Shown here one piece after another: positions 1 to 7,934 of a stretch of DNA of 64,000 nucleotides. The notes under the pieces were generated by a model. The model saw nothing but the letters and a program-made list of their open reading frames with translations. It ran no database searches and was not told the DNA's origin. The stretch comes from Bacteroidaceae bacterium (GTDB lineage: Bacteria > Bacteroidota > Bacteroidia > Bacteroidales > Bacteroidaceae), in contig JAFUAH010000015.1 of NCBI GenBank assembly GCA_017464345.1, positions 1 to 64,000 on the forward strand, read 5' to 3'. Position 1 is the first letter of the stretch. Every line of letters starts with the position of its first letter. Position numbers and translations under genes: made by a program.

Positions 1-23
1 ATAAAATGTGTACCTTTGTTCAT
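1..23 (-). CDS. IS4-family transposase, first seven codons only (partial)
   Basis: Start codon at 21-23 on the minus strand, reading M-N-K-G-T-H-F before the window ends. The match to the first residues of the transposase at 54493 (M-G-K-S-T-H-F), together with the shared upstream layout, identifies it. Whether the rest is intact cannot be judged here. Confidence 0.7.
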
Positions 24-47
24 GTTATTGATGTTTTGTGGTAAAAA

Positions 48-55
48 CAAAGGTA
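48..55 (-). promoter_or_regulatory. Transposase promoter -7 box
   Basis: TACCTTTG on the minus strand, matching the Bacteroidetes -7 consensus TAnnTTTG, immediately after the terminator hairpin and about 25 nt before the transposase ATG. The same box is at the same place in the complete IS (54457-54464). Confidence 0.6.
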
Positions 56-56
56 A

Positions 57-92
57 CAAAAAAGGTCGAGTTCCAAGCGAGGGACTCGACCT
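57..92 (-). terminator. Hairpin plus T7 in the leader of the edge IS
   Basis: Arms GGTCGAGT (64-71) and ACTCGACC (84-91); on the minus strand the stem is followed by seven T. It sits between the IS end and the transposase promoter, so it should stop transcription entering from outside. The complete IS has a hairpin of different sequence at the same place. Confidence 0.7.
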
Positions 93-138
93 AAATTTAT
101 ATAGGGTTCAAAAAGTTTTAGCGGACACCACTAATAAA

Positions 139-178
139 AAAAAGCGCCGCCCCTGAATGTTTGGGGGCGGCGCTTTTT
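139..178. terminator. Bidirectional terminator downstream of rpiB
   Basis: A 15-bp perfect stem, AAAAAGCGCCGCCCC (139-153) with GGGGCGGCGCTTTTT (164-178), T-rich on either strand. It ends the tkt-rpiB transcript on the minus strand and would also stop plus-strand transcription coming from the IS. Confidence 0.9.
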
Positions 179-190
179 TAATGTATGGCC

Positions 191-631
191 TTACTTGACT
201 GGCATCTTGTCGATGCGCTTCTGGTGGCGACCGCCTTCGAAGTCGGTGGCAAAGAACTCGTCCATTATCTTGCGGGCCATGTCCGTGTCGATGAAGCGAC
301 CGGGCATGACGAGCACGTTAGCGTTGTTATGCTGGCGAATGAGGTGGGCAATTTCGGGAATCCAGCACAGGCCGGCACGGATGTCCTGATGCTTGTTCAA
401 CGTCATGGCGATGCCCTCTCCGGAGCCGCAGATGGCGATGCCGGGATACACCGCGCCCTGCTCAATGCCACGGGCCAAAAGGTGACCGAAATCGCTGTAG
501 TCACATGATTCTTCGCTATAAGTCCCGTAGTCCTTGTACGGCAGTCCCTTCTCTTCGAGGTACTGCTTCACGAATTGCTTTAAGGCATAGCCAGCGTGAT
601 CGCTGGCTATGCCTATTTTTTTTGTATCCAT
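191..631 (-). CDS. rpiB: Ribose-5-phosphate isomerase B
   Basis: Interconverts ribose 5-phosphate and ribulose 5-phosphate in the non-oxidative pentose phosphate pathway. At 146 aa it is a full-length RpiB/LacA-LacB-fold protein. N-terminal IGIASDHAGYALK, the CGSGEGIAMTLNK loop (about residues 69-81, holding the catalytic cysteine of the family) and the HNNANVLVMPGR segment are all present. It starts 3 nt after the tkt stop codon, so the two are almost certainly cotranscribed, and a strong terminator follows. No anomaly seen. Confidence 0.95.
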   Translation of the reverse strand: MDTKKIGIASDHAGYALKQFVKQYLEEKGLPYKDYGTYSEESCDYSDFGHLLARGIEQGAVYPGIAICGSGEGIAMTLNKHQDIRAGLCWIPEIAHLIRQHNNANVLVMPGRFIDTDMARKIMDEFFATDFEGGRHQKRIDKMPVK

Positions 632-634
632 GCG

Positions 635-2659
635 TTACAGCATACTTTTTACTTGTTTGTAGACGTTCTCGGCCGTGTAGCCCAGTTTCTCGTCGAGTAC
701 CTTGTAGGGAGCGGAGAAACCGAAACTCTCGAGGCCCCAAATCTTGCTCTTAGGAGCGGCACCGATGAGGAAGCCCTGGAGGTTGACGGGCAGACCGGCG
801 GTCATGCCGAACACCTTGGCACCCTGGGGCACTACGCTCTGCTGATACTCACAGGGCTGGCAACGGAAGACTCCTTCGGAGGGAACACTGACGATGCGAA
901 CCTTCACGCCATCCTTGCGCAGCAGTTCGGCACCTGCGACAAGCGTGCTGACCTCGGAGCCTGTAGCAACCAGTACAACGTCGGGATTCTCGTCACTCCC
1001 GGCCACGGTGTAGCCGCCCTTGCGAGCGCCTTCGTAGTCGTTGGCCTCGGGCAGGTTCTGGATGTTCTGACGGCTGAGGATGAGAGCCGTCGGGGTCTTC
1101 GTGTTCTCCATAGCCATTGCCCAGGCAACAGTCGTTTCCTTGGCATCGGCAGGACGAAGCACAAGCATCGAGTTCTGGCCGTGGTGATTCTTCAGCTTCT
1201 CCATCAGGCGAATCTGTGCCTCCTGCTCCACAGGCTCGTGGGTAGGACCGTCCTCACCTACGCGGAAGGCATCGTGCGTCCAGATGAACTTCACGGGCAG
1301 TTCCATGAGGGCAGCCATGCGGACGGCGGGCTTCATGTAGTCGCTGAATACGAAGAACGTGCCGCAAGCGGGGATGACGCCGCCGTGCAGAGCCATACCG
1401 ATACAGCAGCAAGCCATCGTCAGTTCGGCCACGCCAGCCTGGAAGAAGGCACCTGAGAAGTCGCCAGCCTGCAAGGCGTGGGTCTTCTTCAGGAATCCGT
1501 CGGTCTTGTCCGAGTTCGACAGGTCGGCGGAGGCGCAAATCATGTTGGGCACTTGCTCGGCCAGTACGCTCAGGGCAGCAGCCGAGGCGTTGCGCGTGGC
1601 GTCGTTGTCCTTCTGCACGCATGCCGTCCAGTCAATTTTCGGAGCCTTGCCGCTGAACCACTCTTCCTGTTGTGCGGCCTTGTCGGGATGCTCGGCTGCC
1701 CATGCCTTTTCCTCGGCATGACGCTCGGCAGCAATCTTGCGCAGTTCCTCAGCACGACGGGCGTAGAGTTCCTGCACGTCGGGGAATATCTGGAAGGGAT
1801 TCTCGGGGTCGCCACCCAATGCCTTCACGGTGTTCACGTATGCGTCACCACCGAGCGGTGCGCCGTGCGTCTTGCAGTTACGCTCGTAACTCGTGCCGTC
1901 AGCCTTCAGAGCACCCTTGCCCATGATGCACTTACCGATGATGAGGGCGGGTTTGCCCTTTACGGCCTTTGCCTTTTCGATGGCGGTGCGAATCTGCTGG
2001 GCATCGTTACCGTTGATTTCCTGCACGTCCCAACCCAGGGCACGATACTTGGCAGCGGTGTCCTCGTTCATCACCTCGCGGGTCTCGGTAGAGAGTTGGA
2101 TGTCGTTGGAGTCGTAGAACATGACCAAGTTGTCCAGGCCCAGCGTGCCGGCGATACGTGCGGCACCCTGCGAGATTTCCTCCTGTACGCCGCCGTCCGA
2201 GATGTAGGCGTAGATGGTCTCCCGTTCGAAGGTAGGATTGCCCGTGTGGGCGGCCAGGAACTTGGCAGCGATGGCGGCACCTACGGCGAATGCATGACCT
2301 TGGCCGAGGGGGCCACTGGTGTTCTCCACGCCGCGCGTCGGGTCGAACTCGGGATGGCCAGTCGTAGGCGAGCCCCACTGGCGCAGGTTGGCCAGTTCCT
2401 CGAGGCTATACTTACCGATGAGGCATAGTTGGCTGTAAAGCATGGGAGCCATGTGACCGGGGTCGAGATAGAAGCGGTCGCGACCGGCCCATGTCGGGCA
2501 TTCGGGGTCGTAGTTCAGGTACTCGCAGTAGAGCACGTTGATGAAGTCGGCACCACCCATAGCACCACCTGGGTGACCGCTCTTAGCCTTTTCCACGGCA
2601 CTTGCAGCCAAAATGCGGATGTTGTCGGCTGCATGATTCAAAACCTTGATGTCATTCAT
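635..2659 (-). CDS. tkt: Transketolase
   Basis: Thiamine-diphosphate enzyme moving two-carbon units between pentose, tetrose and hexose phosphates. 674 aa, the usual transketolase size. The N-terminal GHPGGAMGGADF motif, the DGGVQEEISQGA cofactor-binding stretch, the DSNDIQLS segment, and the pyrimidine-domain THDAFRVGEDGPTHEP motif are visible. First gene of a two-gene unit with rpiB; a good promoter lies 43 nt upstream of the ATG. It receives the xylulose 5-phosphate made by the arabinose genes elsewhere in this window. Confidence 0.96.
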   Translation of the reverse strand: MNDIKVLNHAADNIRILAASAVEKAKSGHPGGAMGGADFINVLYCEYLNYDPECPTWAGRDRFYLDPGHMAPMLYSQLCLIGKYSLEELANLRQWGSPTTGHPEFDPTRGVENTSGPLGQGHAFAVGAAIAAKFLAAHTGNPTFERETIYAYISDGGVQEEISQGAARIAGTLGLDNLVMFYDSNDIQLSTETREVMNEDTAAKYRALGWDVQEINGNDAQQIRTAIEKAKAVKGKPALIIGKCIMGKGALKADGTSYERNCKTHGAPLGGDAYVNTVKALGGDPENPFQIFPDVQELYARRAEELRKIAAERHAEEKAWAAEHPDKAAQQEEWFSGKAPKIDWTACVQKDNDATRNASAAALSVLAEQVPNMICASADLSNSDKTDGFLKKTHALQAGDFSGAFFQAGVAELTMACCCIGMALHGGVIPACGTFFVFSDYMKPAVRMAALMELPVKFIWTHDAFRVGEDGPTHEPVEQEAQIRLMEKLKNHHGQNSMLVLRPADAKETTVAWAMAMENTKTPTALILSRQNIQNLPEANDYEGARKGGYTVAGSDENPDVVLVATGSEVSTLVAGAELLRKDGVKVRIVSVPSEGVFRCQPCEYQQSVVPQGAKVFGMTAGLPVNLQGFLIGAAPKSKIWGLESFGFSAPYKVLDEKLGYTAENVYKQVKSML

Positions 2660-2701
2660 AGTTTTAGTTTAAATTATGTGTGATTACTGATATTCAACCG
2701 A

Positions 2702-2732
2702 CAAATATAGCGATTATTCTCCGCATGTGCAA
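2702..2732 (-). promoter_or_regulatory. tkt-rpiB promoter
   Basis: On the minus strand TTG (2730-2732), 20 nt spacer, TATATTTG (2702-2709), the Bacteroidetes -33/-7 pattern, 43 nt before the tkt ATG. The stretch from 2733 to 2966 between this promoter and the next is G/C-run rich; I see no gene or clear structure there. Confidence 0.75.
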
Positions 2733-2966
2733 GTGGAAGGGCAAAAAAGTGTGGCAGTATGGACGAAAAATCATTACATTGTTGTTCCCTCGAAAAGAGG
2801 GTTATGCAACCCCTGTATAGGGGGTATTCTGACTAGGAATAAAAATCTTTACGTTCCCTCCCTCTCCCCCCTTCATTCAGTGCGTGGACACACGGATTCT
2901 GCCCGTGGACCCATACCCTAAAAAGGGGATAGGGGAGGGATGGCGAAAAGAAAAGGGGGCAAGGAC

Positions 2967-2997
2967 TTGGTGGAACAAAGGATTTTTGCTATCTTTG
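2967..2997 (+). promoter_or_regulatory. Promoter of the Omp28/TlpA operon
   Basis: TTG (2967-2969), 20 nt spacer, TATCTTTG (2990-2997). The next gene starts at 3082, leaving an ~80-nt leader. Probably drives 3082-11805, all on the plus strand with short gaps. Confidence 0.75.
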
Positions 2998-3081
2998 TCC
3001 CGAATACATGCACGTGCGCGTGCGTACGATAATAATAAATGATGGTAAGGTATAGATAACGGAAACTAAAAGAATATAGAT

Positions 3082-4887
3082 ATGAGCAAAAGACTACTCC
3101 GAATGATGGGGCTCCTGGTAGCCTTGCTTTGTACGTTATCGGCTCAGGCTGATAACGAAATCTACTATGGTGTCTATCAAGGCACAGGTTCACTCTTGAA
3201 CTACGGGACGGGCAAGGCCGAGACCTACGATGTGGCCATCCACCTGACCGACCCTTCGCTCGTGGGCCTGGAAATCCGTGGTATACGCATACCCGTAAAT
3301 GCCAGCGCCAAGAACACGACGGGCTACAAGGGCTGGCTGACACGGGAACTGACGTTGGCGAGCGGAAAGACGGTGCCCGACATCGTGAACATCGAGGCTA
3401 CACCCTCCGGTTCCTGGGCAGAGGTGCGTCTGGCCGAGCCCTACGTCATAGAGGAGGGCGGCGTGTATGTCGGCTATTCGTTCACGGTGTCCAGCGTGGA
3501 TGCCAACAATGCGAGCGATGCCAACAAGACTCCGCTCTTGACAACTGCCACGGAGAATCCCGAGGGACTGCTCATCCACACCTCGCGCACCTACCGCAAG
3601 TGGGTGGGGCTGGCCGAACAGGGTTCGCCTGCCTTGGCAGCGCTTATCGGCGGTGAGCGTATTAAGGAGCATGCAGCCATACTGCTGGCTCCCGGTAATC
3701 TTTATACTACGATGGGCTCTGCCATATCGACGACACTGACCTTGGTCAATCATGGCGTGGGGGCTATCTCGAGCATCGAATACCAGATAGAGGCCAACGG
3801 CGTGATGACTACGCGCACCCTTTCGCGTTCGCTGGCGGGCCAGTACTACGGTCGCAGCACCACCTTCTCGGCCACCATTCCGGCCGTAGAAACGAAGGGT
3901 ACCTATCCCACCACATTCCGCATCACGAAAGTCAATGGCGAGGAGAACCAGGATGCCGTAGGCGCAACCACGGTGCCCGTGACCTATCTGGATGAAATAC
4001 CCGTCCACCGCCCCCTGGTGGAGGAATACACGGGCACGTGGTGCCAGTGGTGTCCTCGCGGTTTGGCTTGTTTCGAGCGGATGACCGATGCCTACGGCGA
4101 CAAGTTCGTGGGTGTGGCCTACCACATGAGCGATGTCATGGACTTCGCCGTTTACTATTATCCCGTGGGCACTACGGAGATAGGCCTGCCTGCCGCCTTC
4201 ATCGACCGTGCTGCCTCGTACGACCTGTCCGACGGGCGCCAGGCTTGGCAGCAGCGCAGCAACGGCATTGCCCCGGCCAGCATCGATGTCACGGCTGAGT
4301 GGGCCGACGAGGGAAAGACCCGCATCAAGGCCACATCCACGACCACCTTTGTGCGTGACTTCAACGACAACCGTTGCCTCGTGGGCTACGTGCTCTTGGC
4401 CAACGACCTGCACAAGGACGGCGACAGCGACTGGTATCAGTCGAATGCCTTCTCGGGCAATCAGGGCTACTCCACTGGTGACAAGTTCTTGCAGAAGTAC
4501 ATCGACTCGCCAAACCCGATGAAGAACTTCCACTTCGACCATGTGGCCATTGCCCAGTCGGCCAACTACGGCGCAGGCCTTGAGGGCAGTCTGCCTGCAA
4601 GCGTCAAGGAGTATGAGCCCAACCACCATTCCTACACGTTCGACATCTCTGGCATCGCTCTGCCTTTGGATAAGGAGAAGTTGGAGGTCGTGGCCGTGTT
4701 GGTGGACAGCAAAACCGGCGAAGTGGTGAACTGCAACAAGGCGCACGTCACCGACGCCACGGGCATCAGTGAAGTTGAAAGTTCAACGTTGAAAGTGGAA
4801 AGTTCAACGTACGATTTAGCGGGCCGTCGCATCGTGAAGCCCACAAAGGGCATCTACATAGAGAACGGAAAGAAGATAGTAAAATAA
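3082..4887 (+). CDS. Secreted Omp28-like thioredoxin-fold protein with C-terminal YDLxGRR motif
   Basis: 601 aa with a signal peptide (residues ~1-23, cut after LSAQA). The first ~280 residues look like beta-sandwich material. A thioredoxin-like segment follows with a W-C-Q-W-C-P redox motif (C321, C324), as in the Bacteroidetes Omp28-related family. The tail YDLAGRRIVKP, KGIYIENGKK recurs in five other proteins of this window and looks like a sorting or anchoring signal (inference). The linker before the tail is encoded by five 7-nt repeats (4774-4808). First gene of an operon with a TlpA-like thioredoxin and a second Omp28 lipoprotein, so a role in thiol-disulfide chemistry at the cell surface is likely. 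Confidence 0.75.
   Translation: MSKRLLRMMGLLVALLCTLSAQADNEIYYGVYQGTGSLLNYGTGKAETYDVAIHLTDPSLVGLEIRGIRIPVNASAKNTTGYKGWLTRELTLASGKTVPDIVNIEATPSGSWAEVRLAEPYVIEEGGVYVGYSFTVSSVDANNASDANKTPLLTTATENPEGLLIHTSRTYRKWVGLAEQGSPALAALIGGERIKEHAAILLAPGNLYTTMGSAISTTLTLVNHGVGAISSIEYQIEANGVMTTRTLSRSLAGQYYGRSTTFSATIPAVETKGTYPTTFRITKVNGEENQDAVGATTVPVTYLDEIPVHRPLVEEYTGTWCQWCPRGLACFERMTDAYGDKFVGVAYHMSDVMDFAVYYYPVGTTEIGLPAAFIDRAASYDLSDGRQAWQQRSNGIAPASIDVTAEWADEGKTRIKATSTTTFVRDFNDNRCLVGYVLLANDLHKDGDSDWYQSNAFSGNQGYSTGDKFLQKYIDSPNPMKNFHFDHVAIAQSANYGAGLEGSLPASVKEYEPNHHSYTFDISGIALPLDKEKLEVVAVLVDSKTGEVVNCNKAHVTDATGISEVESSTLKVESSTYDLAGRRIVKPTKGIYIENGKKIVK
4774..4808 (+). repeat. Five 7-nt repeats in the C-terminal linker of the 3082 gene
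   Basis: Units GTTGAAA, GTTCAAC, GTTGAAA, GTGGAAA, GTTCAAC, in frame with residues EVESSTLKVESST just before the YDLAGRR motif. Gain or loss of one unit would shift the frame of the tail only. Confidence 0.8.
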
Positions 4888-4905
4888 CTTAAACTCGAAA
4901 AGACT

Positions 4906-5397
4906 ATGAAACGTATTGCATTGCTTCTTTTTATTCATCACTCTTCACTCTTCACTCTTCACTCTTTCGCCCAACTTCCCGGCATCACGCTGAAGACCAT
5001 GGACGGCCAGACGGTGAAGACCGACACCCTGAACAATCAGGGCAAGCCGTTCATCATCTCCTTCTTCGCCACCTGGTGCAAGCCCTGCAACCGCGAACTG
5101 AGCGCCATCCAGGAGGTCTATGAAGACTGGCAGGAAGAGACGGGCGTGAAACTCATTGCCATCAGCATTGACCAGGCGCAGAACATCAACAAAGTGAAAC
5201 CCCTCGTGGATGAACACGGATGGGAGTACGACGTTCTGCTCGACCCCAACAGCGACTTCCGCCGTGCGCTGGGCATACAGATGATACCCTTCACACTCAT
5301 CGTCGATGGCAAGGGCAAGATTGTGCACAAGCACAACGGCTACACCGACGGTGCAGAGACGGAACTCATAGAGAAAGTACGCGAACTCACAAAGTGA
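4906..5397 (+). CDS. Periplasmic TlpA-like thioredoxin
   Basis: 163 aa: signal peptide to about residue 23 (ending SFAQ), then an AhpC/TSA-Redoxin (TlpA) fold. The redox motif W-C-K-P-C is C58-C61; the cis-proline segment IPFTLIVD and the GKIVHKHNGY strand are in the expected order. Likely a thiol reductase acting on exported proteins. It starts 18 nt after the first gene. The signal-peptide core is encoded by four 7-nt repeats (4941-4968), giving the odd H/S/L/F-rich hydrophobic segment. Confidence 0.85.
   Translation: MKRIALLLFIHHSSLFTLHSFAQLPGITLKTMDGQTVKTDTLNNQGKPFIISFFATWCKPCNRELSAIQEVYEDWQEETGVKLIAISIDQAQNINKVKPLVDEHGWEYDVLLDPNSDFRRALGIQMIPFTLIVDGKGKIVHKHNGYTDGAETELIEKVRELTK
4941..4968 (+). 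repeat. Four 7-nt repeats in the TlpA signal-peptide region
   Basis: CTCTTCA three times, then CTCTTTC. Lies inside the open reading frame, so a one-unit change would put the mature protein out of frame. Confidence 0.85.
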
Positions 5398-5398
5398 G

Positions 5399-5419
5399 GA
5401 TTAGAGATTAGGGATTATG
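5399..5419 (+). repeat. Three 7-nt repeats across the start codon of the 5417 gene
   Basis: GATTAGA, GATTAGG, GATTATG; the ATG of the next gene is the end of the third unit. Confidence 0.7.
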
Positions 5420-7006
5420 AAGCGCATAGCACTTTTAATTTTTAATTTTTCATATTTAATTGCCACGCAGAGTGTGGCGCAGGTGACCGTGAGCGGTAGT
5501 CTGCAGACCGACATGCTCGTCCCCAACAAGGACGCGGAGACGGGATTTGTGAAGGGCAGTGCCAGTGGTGGGTATGAAGACGACTTCATGACCAACACCT
5601 ATGCCGACGTGGCCCTGCAGAGCAAGTACGTGGATGCAGGGCTGCGCTTTGAGTTCTTGGACTATCCCATGCCAGGCTTCAACGATGCAGCCAATCATTT
5701 CAAGGGCAGTGGTATCCCAAACGTCTATGTCAAGGGAAAACTGAAGAATCTGGAACTGACGGGCGGCTCATTCTACGAGCAGTTCGGTTCGGGCTTCATC
5801 CTGCGTACCTACGAGGAGCGGACGCTAGGCATCGATAACTCCCTCCTGGGCGGTCGCGTCGTCTATACTCCCTACCGGGGCATCACCCTGAAGGCTCTGG
5901 CGGGCGTGCAGCGCACTTATTGGGAGTGGAAGAAGAACACCGTCAGCGGTGGCGACCTGGAACTAAACCTCGACGAATGGATAAAGCCCATGCAGCGGGG
6001 AGGCACCCGATTGATGCTGGGAGGCTCGTGGGTGAACAAGCACGAGGGCGACGAGTTCGTCCTGGCCGACCCCACACACCGCTATAACTTCCCCAAGTTC
6101 GTCAATGCCTTTGACGTGCGAGCCAACCTCCAGACCCACGGCTTTGGTCTGCTGGCCGAATACGCCTTCAAAACACAGGACCCCACACGAATCAACGGTT
6201 ACGACTACGACTGCGGTCAGGTGGGTATGCTCTCAGCCTCTTATTCCAAGAAGGGTATGAGTTTCCTGGCCCAGGCACGGCGGTCGGAACTGATGGACTT
6301 CCGTAGCCAGCGCAATGTCGATCGCCTCTCCCGTGCGGCCTACATCAACCATCTGCCCGCCTTCACAATGGACCACACCTATGCCCTGGCTGCTCTCTAT
6401 CCCTACGCTACGCAGCCCGACGGCGAGTGGGCCGTACAGGGCTCGGCTGCCTATACCTTCAAGAAAAAGACCAAATTGGGAGGCAAGTACGGCATGACGG
6501 CCAAGGTGAACCTGTCGCACGTCCGCAACGACGGCCACACCTATTATCAGGACATCAACGTGCAGCTGGAACGTAAGTTCTCGAAGCAGTTCAAGCTGAA
6601 CCTGATGTACATGAACCAGCGCTACAACAAGACCGTCATCGAGGGCGAGGGCGGCATGATACACAGCAACATCGGCGTGGCCGAGGGACGCTATCAGTTC
6701 AACAAGAAGCTGACTCTGCGCATGGAGGTACAGTATCTGCATACGCCCGCCGACGACGGCGATTGGATATACGGTCTGGGCGAACTCTCCATCGTTCCGC
6801 ACTGGATGATAAGCCTCTCCGACATGTACAACCTGGGCAAGACCGATACGCACTACTATCAGGGTAGCGTGACGTACAACATCAAGTCCCACCGCATCCA
6901 GTTGGGCTACGTGCGCAACCGTGCCGGCTTCAACTGCTCGGGCGGCGTCTGTCGCCGTGTACCGGCCAGCCGGGGCGTGACCCTGTCGTATAACTATAAC
7001 TTTTAG
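5417..7006 (+). CDS. Outer-membrane beta-barrel protein, DUF6029-like
   Basis: 529 aa with a signal peptide (to about residue 22, before QVTVSGSLQ). The rest is alternating amphipathic strands (for example LTLRMEVQYL, RIQLGYVRNR) and the protein ends in aromatic F (LSYNYNF), the usual barrel-closing C-terminus. Bacteroidetes DUF6029 proteins have this size and are often next to TlpA/Omp28 genes, as here; the family name is from memory. Function unknown, possibly a channel or scaffold for the neighbouring redox proteins. The signal-peptide coding region contains a second 7-nt array (5432-5459). Confidence 0.65.
   Translation: MKRIALLIFNFSYLIATQSVAQVTVSGSLQTDMLVPNKDAETGFVKGSASGGYEDDFMTNTYADVALQSKYVDAGLRFEFLDYPMPGFNDAANHFKGSGIPNVYVKGKLKNLELTGGSFYEQFGSGFILRTYEERTLGIDNSLLGGRVVYTPYRGITLKALAGVQRTYWEWKKNTVSGGDLELNLDEWIKPMQRGGTRLMLGGSWVNKHEGDEFVLADPTHRYNFPKFVNAFDVRANLQTHGFGLLAEYAFKTQDPTRINGYDYDCGQVGMLSASYSKKGMSFLAQARRSELMDFRSQRNVDRLSRAAYINHLPAFTMDHTYALAALYPYATQPDGEWAVQGSAAYTFKKKTKLGGKYGMTAKVNLSHVRNDGHTYYQDINVQLERKFSKQFKLNLMYMNQRYNKTVIEGEGGMIHSNIGVAEGRYQFNKKLTLRMEVQYLHTPADDGDWIYGLGELSIVPHWMISLSDMYNLGKTDTHYYQGSVTYNIKSHRIQLGYVRNRAGFNCSGGVCRRVPASRGVTLSYNYNF
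5432..5459 (+). repeat. Four 7-nt repeats in the signal-peptide region of the 5417 gene
   Basis: CTTTTAA, TTTTTAA, TTTTTCA, TATTTAA, coding for the LLIFNFSYLI hydrophobic core. Confidence 0.75.
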
Positions 7007-7011
7007 AAGGA

Positions 7012-7043
7012 GAGAGAATGAGAGAATGAGAAAATGAGAAAGG
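7012..7043 (+). repeat. Four 8-nt repeats covering the start of the 7034 gene
   Basis: GAGAGAAT, GAGAGAAT, GAGAAAAT, GAGAAAGG. The array creates three ATGs (7018, 7026, 7034), one in each frame; only the last opens the long frame. Confidence 0.75.
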
Positions 7044-7855
7044 CAATGATAAAGAACATACTGAAACGGCGTTGGGTGTGCGACAGTTTAGCTGTCGTAA
7101 TGCTCCTCCTCGCCTCCTGCTCCCACATCGACGAGAGCGAACAGCTCATCTACGTGAAGCCGGCATCCGTCGGTCGCTCCGTACTTATCGAGGACTTTAC
7201 GGGGCAGCGCTGCATCAACTGTCCCCGTGCCACGCAGACCATAGCTGAACTGCAAGAAGCATATGGTGAGGAAAAGGTGGTGGCCGTGGCTTTCCATTCG
7301 GGTCCCTTCGGCAGCACCGTCCGTGGCGTGCGCTATCCCATGACCACCGACATCGGAGAGGCGTATTTCGCCCATTGGGGACTGAGCTCGCAGCCCGTGG
7401 GCATCGTCAGCCGTCATGGGCCGTCGGACTATTCCGACTGGGGCACGCAGGTCTATACACTCTTGCAACAGACGGCTCGGGTGAAGATGGATTTGGCCGT
7501 TGCCTACGATGCCGATACCCGCAAGACCGACTTCACCGTGACGCTGATGGGTACGGAGGGCGACCTGGACGGCAAGTTACAACTGTGGCTCACTGAGGAC
7601 AGCATCACCGCCTTTCAGTACCTGCCCGACGGCTCGACCGACCAGCAGTACACCCACAACCACATCTTCCGCGATGCCGTCAATGACCTATGGGGCTCCG
7701 ACCTCAGTCTCGCCGAGGGCGAGACGACGGAAGAGACCTTCTCCTATACCATCCCCGTGGACAAGGACTGGAAGCCCGAGCACATGCATGTTGTGGCCTT
7801 CGTCTATACCGACCAGGGCGTGGAGCAGGTCGTGGCAGAGCCTTTGCAACCGTAG
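7034..7855 (+). CDS. Omp28-related lipoprotein with CxxC
   Basis: 273 aa with a lipobox (LLLASC) near residue 28, so a lipid-anchored envelope protein. Right after the anchor comes EDFTGQRCINCPRA with the redox pair C60-C63, followed by the thioredoxin-like VVAVAFHSG segment and a beta-rich C-terminal half. Short relative of the 3082 protein lacking the long N-terminal region and the YDLxGRR tail. A second in-frame ATG (7049) is also plausible as the start. Likely partner of the TlpA-like protein in extracytoplasmic thiol exchange (inference from context). Confidence 0.75.
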   Translation: MRKAMIKNILKRRWVCDSLAVVMLLLASCSHIDESEQLIYVKPASVGRSVLIEDFTGQRCINCPRATQTIAELQEAYGEEKVVAVAFHSGPFGSTVRGVRYPMTTDIGEAYFAHWGLSSQPVGIVSRHGPSDYSDWGTQVYTLLQQTARVKMDLAVAYDADTRKTDFTVTLMGTEGDLDGKLQLWLTEDSITAFQYLPDGSTDQQYTHNHIFRDAVNDLWGSDLSLAEGETTEETFSYTIPVDKDWKPEHMHVVAFVYTDQGVEQVVAEPLQP

Positions 7856-7934
7856 GGGCGTATCCCTGTGTACGTCCGCCTCATGGCCCCGGTGTGAATT
7901 ATACATTAAGATTATAAATTAAAAATAATGGCTT

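Larger units (their letters stand above)
1..130 (-). mobile_element. Left end of an IS4-family insertion sequence (cut by window edge)
   Basis: Read on the minus strand this stretch has the same order of parts as the left end of the complete IS at 54382-55803: a terminal repeat (115-129, GTTTTAGCGGACACC, against GTTTAGCGGACAGT there), a hairpin followed by a T-run, a TACCTTTG promoter box, and a transposase start beginning M-N-K-G-T-H-F where the complete copy has M-G-K-S-T-H-F. The two are clearly related but diverged. The element lies directly downstream of the rpiB terminator. Only the left end is inside the window, so length and target duplication cannot be seen. Confidence 0.8.

Noticed and set aside
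2799-2812. GGGTTATGCAACCC, shared in part with TTGCATAACCC at 53156-53166, as a regulatory motif common to the two leaders
   Set aside because: Only two occurrences with different surroundings and orientation; too short to separate from chance without a genome-wide count.
3190-4746. 518-codon open frame antisense to the Omp28-like gene, and similar long antisense frames at 596-1456, 1478-2428, 47018-48106, 49429-51300 and 51560-52975
   Set aside because: All lie opposite well-supported genes, have no recognisable domain, and are expected from the codon pattern of G/C-rich third positions.
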